12,693 nucleotides of DNA from Actinomycetes bacterium (lineage in GTDB: Bacteria; Actinomycetota; Actinomycetes; Actinomycetales; Demequinaceae): NCBI GenBank assembly GCA_023442845.1, contig JAEZXC010000152.1, positions 1-12,693 on the forward strand. Reading direction: 5' to 3'. The notes below the pieces were generated by a model. The model searched no databases, was not told where the DNA came from, and saw nothing but the letters and a program-made list of their open reading frames with translations. How positions within the stretch are numbered: the stretch's first letter is position 1; every line of letters begins with the position of its first letter. Below are positions 7,377-12,693 of this stretch, in pieces. The translations under genes and the position numbers were made by a program.

Positions 7377-8599
7377 GTACCGAAACGTCAACGGCGACAG
7401 AGGAACGCGAGCCCGCGCCCGCACCGCAAACGGAACGTGAATCCGTGTTCCGCGCGATCGTGGAGAGTTCGTCGCTCGTTGTGTTTATCGCAGTCGCACT
7501 GTCGCTCATTTTGGGCGGCGTGCTCATCATCGTTGCCTCCGATGAGGTGGGGGAGGCAGCTGGCTACTTCTTCTCACGCCCTGGAGACACGTTCAAGGCC
7601 ATCGGCGATGTGCTGGGAAACACCTACTCCGCCATGGTGAACGGCGCTCTCTACAACACGAAGGCGAGTTCGTTCGCCGCGGGGATCAAGCCGCTCACAC
7701 AGACGCTCACGATGGCGACGCCGCTGATTTTTGCGGGGCTTGGCCTGGGTCTTGGCTTCCGCGCTGGTCTGTTCAACATCGGCGCCCAGGGCCAGATCAT
7801 TATCGGTGCAACGCTCGGTGGCTACATCGGCTTTGCCTGGCATCTGCCGATTGGTCTTCACCTGCTCGTCGCCATTCTCGGCACGATGATTGGTGGCGCA
7901 CTGTGGGGATTCATCCCCGGCATCTTGAAAGCGACCACAGGTGCCCATGAGGTGATCGTGACGATCATGCTCAACTACATCGCGCTCAATTTGGTGTCCT
8001 TCCTGCTCAGCAAGGATGCGTTCCAGCAGCCGGGCTCGGACAACCCGATCGCTCCGCAGGTCGACAGCTCCGCGATGTACCCGAAGTTGCTTGGTAGCGA
8101 CTACGCCCTCCACTGGGGATTCATCCTTGCCCTGCTGGCGGCGGTCGGCGTGTGGTGGTTGCTCGAGCGTTCGACGTGGGGCCTGCAGTTCCGTGCCGTC
8201 GGCGCCAACCCGAATGCCGCAAAGACTGCGGGCATGAACGTGCCGATGACGTATGTTCTCGTCCTCGTCATCGCGGGTGCGCTGGCCGGACTTGCCGGCT
8301 CTGCACAGATCCTTGGTACCCAGCCGGCGCTCACATCCAACGTTGCCGCGTCGTTCGGTTTTGACGCGATCACGGTGGCTTTGCTCGGCAGGTCGCGTCC
8401 GTTGGGCATTGTGTTGGCGGCCATCTTGTTTGGTGCGCTCAATGCATCCGGCCCCGCGCTTCAAGTCCAAGCTCAATTGCCCATTGACGTGGTGCTCGTC
8501 GTCCAGTCACTCATCGTGCTGTTCATCGCCGCACCACCGTTAGTGAGATCGCTGGTGGGATTGCCCCAGCCGCGCCGCGTCAAGGAGGTGACGGCATGA
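7373..8599 (+). CDS. Nucleoside ABC transporter permease (NupP/BmpC type)
   Basis: Integral membrane channel subunit of the nucleoside importer, BPD_transp_2 superfamily. 408 residues with a polar, charged N-terminal tail of about 30 residues, a first membrane segment near 33-54, and roughly eight to ten hydrophobic segments in all. Family motifs are GFRAGLFNIGAQGQ (128-141), HEVIVTIMLNYIA (192-204), the probable ATPase-contact loop RAVGANPNAAKTAG (274-287), and AITVALLGRSRPLG (332-345). Between 213 and 245 lies a polar, Ser/Asp/Gln-rich loop, probably extracellular. The GTG overlaps the ATPase stop, and the TGA overlaps the ATG of the second permease, so the subunits are translationally coupled and likely form a heterodimer. 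The protein appears longer than Bacillus NupP mainly at the N-terminus. Confidence 0.93.
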   Translation: MSTETSTATEEREPAPAPQTERESVFRAIVESSSLVVFIAVALSLILGGVLIIVASDEVGEAAGYFFSRPGDTFKAIGDVLGNTYSAMVNGALYNTKASSFAAGIKPLTQTLTMATPLIFAGLGLGLGFRAGLFNIGAQGQIIIGATLGGYIGFAWHLPIGLHLLVAILGTMIGGALWGFIPGILKATTGAHEVIVTIMLNYIALNLVSFLLSKDAFQQPGSDNPIAPQVDSSAMYPKLLGSDYALHWGFILALLAAVGVWWLLERSTWGLQFRAVGANPNAAKTAGMNVPMTYVLVLVIAGALAGLAGSAQILGTQPALTSNVAASFGFDAITVALLGRSRPLGIVLAAILFGALNASGPALQVQAQLPIDVVLVVQSLIVLFIAAPPLVRSLVGLPQPRRVKEVTA

Positions 8600-9897
8600 G
8601 CGCCGTGACTGCTGAGGCGACCGAGACGTCGCCGGTCGTGAAGCCGAGCCTGCGTAGCCCGATCATTTATGGGGTCATCGCCCTCGCATCCCTTGTGGGC
8701 TTCGGGCTCACGATCGACGCAGGTACCTATACGAGATTCTCGTTCGCGCGCCCAACGGACTTCTTCGAGGTGCCGTCGTGGACAGCGCCAGCGCAGCCGC
8801 TTGCGCTTGCTCTCACCATCACGGCGCTCCTGCTTGCTGGCCTAAGTGCGTGGGCGTCACTCACATTCCGCAGGCTTGGGGCATGGCTTCCCGTGCTCTT
8901 CGGCGTGCTCATTATCTGGACGATGCTCACGTGGGCCGGTGCAGGTAAGACAGCGACGAGCATGCAGATCACTGGTCTGCTTGCCGGCGCACTTGTCGCG
9001 TCGATTCCCCTTGTCTTTGGTGCGATGGCCGGCGCCGTGTGCGAACGCTCCGGCGTCATCAACATCGCCATCGAAGGCCAGCTCTTAGGTGGAGCGTTCC
9101 TGGCCGCTGTCGTGGCGGGAGGCGTCGCGGATGCGAGTGGCTCCAAGGCGCTCGGTGCGTACATCGGCCTCGCTGCGGCGCCCATCGCGGGAGCGGTGGT
9201 CGGCGCGATTCTCGCGCTGTTTGCCGTGCGGTACTGGGTGGATCAGATTGTCGTTGGCGTCGTCCTCAACGTGCTCGTCATTGGCGTCACCAACTTCCTC
9301 TTTGGCACGTTGCTGCGCGACAAGACCGAACTGAACCAGGCGATCGGCCTGCCGGCCCTGCCCATTCCTCTCCTTGGCGACATCCCCGTCATCGGCCCCG
9401 TGTTGTTCCGCCAAAACGCGCTCGTGTACCTCATGTACATCGTGGTGGCAGTGCTCCACATCATGCTGTTCAAGTCCCGTTGGGGCCTGCGCGTGCGTGC
9501 CGTGGGCGAGCACCCGAAGGCAGCGGACACCGTGGGCATTAAGGTCAACCGCACTCGGGTGCGCAACACCATCCTCGGCGGCGCCATCGCGGGCCTTGGC
9601 GGTGCCTTCTTTACCGTCTCTGCTGGACTTGCCTTCGGTAAGGAGATGTCTGCAGGTAAGGGCTTTATTGCACTCGCGGCCATGATTCTCGGCCGGTGGT
9701 CACCCAAGGGTGCTCTTGCTGCTGCGCTCTTGTTCGGTTTTGCCGACGCTCTGCGCGAGCAGTTCGGCATCGTCGGGACGGCGATTCCGTCTCAGTTCCT
9801 TGCGATGTTCCCGTATATCGCAACGATCTTCGCCGTTGCTGGACTCGTGGGCCACGCCCGCCCGCCAGCCGCTGAAGGAAAGCCGTACAAGAAGTGA
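8596..9897 (+). CDS. Nucleoside ABC transporter permease (NupQ/BmpD type)
   Basis: Second permease of the importer, partner of the preceding one. 433 residues. The ATG sits in an ATGA overlap, with AGGAGG 7 bases upstream (8583-8588). The conserved core begins near residue 125 and contains CERSGVINIAIEGQ (149-162), QIVVGVVLNVL (217-227), the predicted ATPase-contact loop RAVGEHPKAADTVG (301-314) and AAMILGRWSPKG (361-372). Before the core lies an N-terminal extension of about 120 residues with three or so additional hydrophobic segments (about 22-41, 67-90 and 97-113); Bacillus NupQ-type proteins are shorter. The C-terminus is a short basic tail (EGKPYKK). The stop overlaps the cytidine deaminase GTG, which ties salvage enzymes to the transporter. 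Confidence 0.93.
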   Translation: MSAVTAEATETSPVVKPSLRSPIIYGVIALASLVGFGLTIDAGTYTRFSFARPTDFFEVPSWTAPAQPLALALTITALLLAGLSAWASLTFRRLGAWLPVLFGVLIIWTMLTWAGAGKTATSMQITGLLAGALVASIPLVFGAMAGAVCERSGVINIAIEGQLLGGAFLAAVVAGGVADASGSKALGAYIGLAAAPIAGAVVGAILALFAVRYWVDQIVVGVVLNVLVIGVTNFLFGTLLRDKTELNQAIGLPALPIPLLGDIPVIGPVLFRQNALVYLMYIVVAVLHIMLFKSRWGLRVRAVGEHPKAADTVGIKVNRTRVRNTILGGAIAGLGGAFFTVSAGLAFGKEMSAGKGFIALAAMILGRWSPKGALAAALLFGFADALREQFGIVGTAIPSQFLAMFPYIATIFAVAGLVGHARPPAAEGKPYKK

Positions 9898-10298
9898 GCA
9901 CCGTCGACTGGGACGCCCTGCGCGCTGCGGCGCGGGAGGCGTCGGCGCGAGCTTACGTTCCGTACTCCCGGTACCCCGTGGGGGCAGCGGCGCTCACCGA
10001 CACGGGCCAGGTCGTGACGGGCGCGAACGTCGAGAATGCCTCATACGGTCTCACCTTGTGTGCCGAGTGCGCGCTTGTGTCGAAACTGCACACCGACGCG
10101 CTCGGAAAGCGTCTTGTCGCGTTTGCATGCGTCGATCGCGACGGCAATCCGTTGCAGCCGTGCGGTCGCTGCCGTCAATTGCTCTATGAGTTCGGTGGCG
10201 ATGAGCTGCTGATAGACGGCCCCGAGGGGACTCTCACCATGAAGGACATTCTGCCGTGGGCATTCGGTCCGCAGCACTTGGAGGGCACCCATGACTGA
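9894..10298 (+). CDS. cdd: Cytidine deaminase
   Basis: Zinc enzyme that deaminates cytidine and deoxycytidine to uridine and deoxyuridine in the cytoplasm. 134 residues, the size of the tetrameric bacterial and Bacillus-type enzymes. YSRYPVGAAAL (24-34) and GANVENASYGLTLCAE (43-58) form the substrate-binding region. The zinc ligands are Cys56, Cys90 and Cys93 (PCGRCRQ), with Glu58 as the catalytic proton shuttle, so this is the three-Cys class. GTG start overlapping the permease stop (GTGA); the nearest purine-rich ribosome site (GAAGGAAAG, 9874-9882) is rather distant, so coupling to upstream translation is likely. Its product feeds the phosphorylase encoded next, which it overlaps by 8 bases. 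Confidence 0.96.
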   Translation: MSTVDWDALRAAAREASARAYVPYSRYPVGAAALTDTGQVVTGANVENASYGLTLCAECALVSKLHTDALGKRLVAFACVDRDGNPLQPCGRCRQLLYEFGGDELLIDGPEGTLTMKDILPWAFGPQHLEGTHD

Positions 10299-11601
10299 AG
10301 CATTCGACGCGGTCGACGTCATTGTGACGAAGCGTGACGGAGGCGTCCTCAGCCCCGCGCAGATTGACTGGGTTGTCGACGCCTACACGCGCGGTGTGGT
10401 CGCTGATGAGCAAATGAGCTCGCTCGCAATGGCGATCCTCCAACGCGGCATGAATCGCGATGAGATTGCCCGCTGGACAAACGCGATGATCGCCACCGGA
10501 GAGCGCCTCGACTTCTCAGGATTGAGCCGGCCTACTGCCGACAAGCACTCGACCGGTGGGGTGGGGGACAAGATCACCTTGCCGCTTGCGCCGCTCGTCG
10601 CCGCGTGTGGCGTCGCGGTCCCGCAACTGAGTGGTCGCGGGCTTGGGCACACGGGGGGCACGCTCGACAAGCTTGAGGCGATCCCTGGCTGGCGCGCGGC
10701 GCTCAGCAATGAGGAGATGTACCGCCAACTGGAGGAGATCGGCGCCGTCATCTGTGCCGCAGGCTCGGGTCTGGCTCCCGCCGACAAGAAGCTGTACGCG
10801 TTGCGCGACGTGACGGGCACCGTTGAGGCGATCCCCCTCATCGCGAGTTCCATCATGTCGAAGAAAATTGCCGAGGGCACCGGGGTTCTCGTGCTCGACG
10901 TCAAGGTCGGTTCGGGTGCGTTCATGAAGGACATTGACATGGCACGCGAACTCGCGCGGACCATGGTTGACCTCGGTACCGACGCGGGGGTCACCACCTC
11001 CGCTCTGCTCACCGATATGTCGACGCCGCTTGGACGGGGCATCGGCAATGGCCTCGAGGTGACGGAGTCCGTTGAGGTGCTTGCAGGTGGCGGCCCTGCT
11101 GACGTTGTTGAACTGACGGTCACCCTGGCACGCGAAATGCTTGCCGGTGCAGGCGTCACCGATGTGGACCCGGCCGACGCTCTGCGCGACGGACGTGCGA
11201 TGGACGTATGGCGCCGCATGATCGAGGCCCAAGGTGGCGACGCCGACGCTGCGATGCCTGACGCGCCCCACGTCGAAGAGGTGAAGGCGACGGAAGACGG
11301 CGTCATCACTCGCGTTGATGCTCTCGGCGTTGGCATCGCAGCATGGCGGCTTGGCGCTGGCCGCGCCCGCAAGGAAGACCCAGTCCAGGCGTCGGCCGGG
11401 GTGTTCCTCCACAAGACACTCGGTGAGACGGTGAAGAAGGGAGAGGTGATCGCCACCCTCCACACGGAGACTCCCGAGCGAATGGGACGTGCCCTCGACG
11501 CACTCGCGGATGCGTGCGGTGGTGCCGGAGCGATTGAGATCGGTGGGGGCGGCGCAGGACGCGGCCCCATCGTGCTCGACAAGATCGGCACGGCAACGTA
11601 A
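10291..11601 (+). CDS. deoA: Thymidine phosphorylase / pyrimidine-nucleoside phosphorylase
   Basis: Reversibly splits thymidine or deoxyuridine (and uridine, if of the broad type) with phosphate into base and (deoxy)ribose-1-phosphate, completing pyrimidine nucleoside salvage and catabolism. 436 residues, typical for the family. The N-terminal helical domain is followed by DKHSTGGVGDK (84-94, phosphate site) and the hallmark SGRGLGHTGGTLDKLEAIPG (114-133). RDVTGTVEAIPLIASSIMSKK (pyrimidine site) and DVKVGSGAFMK come next, and the C-terminal domain starts near residue 335. Residue 112, just before the hallmark, is Gln; E. coli thymidine phosphorylase has Met there and the Bacillus-type broad enzyme has Lys, as I recall, so specificity is open. 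ATG with GGAGGG 5 bases upstream, overlapping the cdd stop by 8 bases. Confidence 0.93.
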   Translation: MTEAFDAVDVIVTKRDGGVLSPAQIDWVVDAYTRGVVADEQMSSLAMAILQRGMNRDEIARWTNAMIATGERLDFSGLSRPTADKHSTGGVGDKITLPLAPLVAACGVAVPQLSGRGLGHTGGTLDKLEAIPGWRAALSNEEMYRQLEEIGAVICAAGSGLAPADKKLYALRDVTGTVEAIPLIASSIMSKKIAEGTGVLVLDVKVGSGAFMKDIDMARELARTMVDLGTDAGVTTSALLTDMSTPLGRGIGNGLEVTESVEVLAGGGPADVVELTVTLAREMLAGAGVTDVDPADALRDGRAMDVWRRMIEAQGGDADAAMPDAPHVEEVKATEDGVITRVDALGVGIAAWRLGAGRARKEDPVQASAGVFLHKTLGETVKKGEVIATLHTETPERMGRALDALADACGGAGAIEIGGGGAGRGPIVLDKIGTAT

Positions 11602-12618
11602 GTGCCCTGGACGCTCACCGGTCTGGCAGCGCGTGCGGCGCGCGCGGTGGGAGGGCCGCGCACCGTGCTCGTGCAATCGAACCTTGACCGCGCGCAACGC
11701 GTCCAGAATGTCGCGGAGGACCGGCCCGATGTGATGTCTCGGGCATGCACGCGCCGCCTTGAGTCCCTGAGCACTGCGGACCGCCGTGCCATCGAGGTGG
11801 CCTTCGAGCACATGGCCACGGATGCAGCCGTGATCGAGCGGGCCGTCGCGAGCGGCGCACCCGTTTCCGGCATTGCGGCGCTCGCGGGTGCATGGGACGC
11901 CCTCGATGAGCGAGCCCGCGCCATGGTGAGAAGCCCGCTTGGCCGTGCCAGCGTCGGCCCCGTGGCGTGGGGCGATGCCGCCGCACAGCAAATGGATCAG
12001 ACGACGTGTGGTGCGGCGGTTGCGTCGATGATGATCATGATGGGTGACCCGCTGGTAGCAGCGTGGGTTGCCGCTGGGCGACGTCCGGGTTGGCATATGC
12101 CCATCGAGGTGGTGCAGGCGGTTCGTGCCGCTGATGCGTCCGGCACCAGCCTCATCACGGTCGAGGAGCGGTGGCAGGCACTCCAACGCGTGGTTCACCG
12201 ACGGGCGACACGTCGCGGGCTTGGGTTGGCGCCGTGGCCGAGAGCGCTCGGCACTCCACCGTGGCGAATCGACAATGTGGTGCGCTACGCGGGCCTGCGC
12301 TGGCGTGGAGCACTCATTGACGATGCCAGACCGGAGGAGCTCCATGGGTTGTGCGCGTACGCGCGTGCAGCGCTATCCGACGGCATCCCCGTGCCGTTGT
12401 ATACGGGTGGCGACTCTGCGCACGGTTTGTCGACCGTGGTGCCGCGTCACGTCGTGCTGCTTGTGGGCACCGCGGGGGAGTCGTTTCGCGTTTACGAACC
12501 GTCACATGGACGAATCGAGCACTGGGACCCATTGACGGCGGCCGTGTCACCACAGCGCGCCTTGGGCGGCTGGAATCGCGTGATGTGGGCGATCGTGCCG
12601 CGTTGGCGTGGCGCGTGA
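11602..12618 (+). CDS. Unassigned protein with a C39/papain-like cysteine peptidase core
   Basis: I do not recognise a named family. With GTG at 11602 the protein has 338 residues and no signal peptide or membrane segment, so it is probably cytoplasmic. The central part has Q130-M-D-Q-T-T-C136-G, with Gln six residues before Cys, the spacing of the oxyanion-hole Gln and catalytic Cys in papain and C39 peptidases. Later comes R-H283-V-V-L-L-V-G, like the catalytic His strand, and 16 residues on E299-P, where C39 enzymes usually have Asp-Pro. The first 110 residues are Arg- and Ala-rich and helical-looking. The start codon directly abuts the deoA stop (TAAGTG) without a ribosome site. An in-frame GTG/ATG pair at 11731/11734 behind GGAGGA (11715-11720) is an alternative start. 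Co-transcription with the salvage genes is likely; a role in salvage is not shown. Could be a peptidase, an amidase or an inactive relative. Confidence 0.7.
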   Translation: MPWTLTGLAARAARAVGGPRTVLVQSNLDRAQRVQNVAEDRPDVMSRACTRRLESLSTADRRAIEVAFEHMATDAAVIERAVASGAPVSGIAALAGAWDALDERARAMVRSPLGRASVGPVAWGDAAAQQMDQTTCGAAVASMMIMMGDPLVAAWVAAGRRPGWHMPIEVVQAVRAADASGTSLITVEERWQALQRVVHRRATRRGLGLAPWPRALGTPPWRIDNVVRYAGLRWRGALIDDARPEELHGLCAYARAALSDGIPVPLYTGGDSAHGLSTVVPRHVVLLVGTAGESFRVYEPSHGRIEHWDPLTAAVSPQRALGGWNRVMWAIVPRWRGA

Positions 12619-12667
12619 CGCGGCGTCTAGCCGCACGATAGGTTCACGTTGTGGTCAAGGGCAGCCG
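12619..12667 (+). promoter_or_regulatory. Intergenic region with short hairpin and candidate promoter
   Basis: GCGGC-GTCTA-GCCGC (12620-12634) can form a 5-base stem with a 5-base loop just after the stop codon. It lacks a following T run, so it is at best a weak terminator. TAGGTT (12639-12644) is a possible -10 box, with GTGACG (12615-12620) 18 bases upstream as a poor -35. AAGGG (12657-12661) would serve as ribosome site for the ATG at 12668. All are short matches. Confidence 0.25.
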
Positions 12668-12693
12668 ATGAAGACGACGCTGCGCAGTCCCCG
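12668..12693 (+). CDS. Possible start of a next gene, truncated by the window edge
   Basis: ATG at 12668 follows AAGGG by 6 bases and opens a frame that reads M-K-T-T-L-R-S-P up to the window end. Only eight codons are visible, so no function can be given. The preceding spacing and ribosome site make it the best start on this strand. In similar operons another nucleoside enzyme could follow, but nothing here shows it. Confidence 0.35.

Noticed and set aside
10383..12345. Two long minus-strand frames opposite deoA and the C39-like gene
   Set aside because: They overlap each other and well-supported plus-strand genes, and their translations are low-complexity Ser/Arg/Ala or Arg/His-rich shadows.

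Overview
The window looks like chromosomal DNA from a high-GC Gram-positive bacterium (Actinomycetota, probably Micrococcales-like). I base this on the GC-rich third codon positions, frequent GTG starts with strong GGAGG-type ribosome sites, 4-base ATGA/GTGA gene overlaps, a probable leaderless mRNA, and the actinobacterial style of the succinate dehydrogenase anchors. Nothing points to a phage, plasmid, insertion sequence, CRISPR array, tRNA or rRNA.

Left part, minus strand (30-3401): a complete and tightly packed succinate dehydrogenase operon, sdhC-sdhD-sdhA-sdhB. Junctions overlap by 1 and 3 bases, or are separated by 2. Cofactor ligands and active-site residues are in place. A 52-base divergent gap separates sdhC from manC (3454-4551, plus strand), a mannose-1-phosphate guanylyltransferase that makes GDP-mannose. 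manC has no ribosome site but has a -10-like hexamer exactly where a leaderless transcript would need it.

Right part, plus strand (4667-12618): a nucleoside uptake and salvage operon. It encodes a BMP/PnrA-type nucleoside-binding lipoprotein, a double-domain ABC ATPase and two permeases (the NupNOPQ/BmpABCD architecture), then cytidine deaminase and thymidine (pyrimidine-nucleoside) phosphorylase. The expected flow is: nucleosides are captured outside the cell, imported, cytidine is deaminated to uridine, and pyrimidine nucleosides are split by phosphate into base plus (deoxy)ribose-1-phosphate. From the ATPase onward the genes overlap or abut. The last gene (11602-12618) abuts the phosphorylase stop codon and encodes an unassigned protein with a papain/C39-like Gln-Cys-His-acid pattern. 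A next gene may start at 12668.

The most striking anomaly is a run of 27 G at 5780-5806, between the binding-protein gene and the ATPase gene. It sits where one arm of a GC-rich hairpin would be expected, because the other arm is present. It is either an assembly or sequencing artefact covering an intercistronic hairpin, or a real and potentially length-variable homopolymer. The C39-like protein is the best candidate for under-described biology. I see no clearly novel multi-gene system; most of the window is well-understood metabolism.
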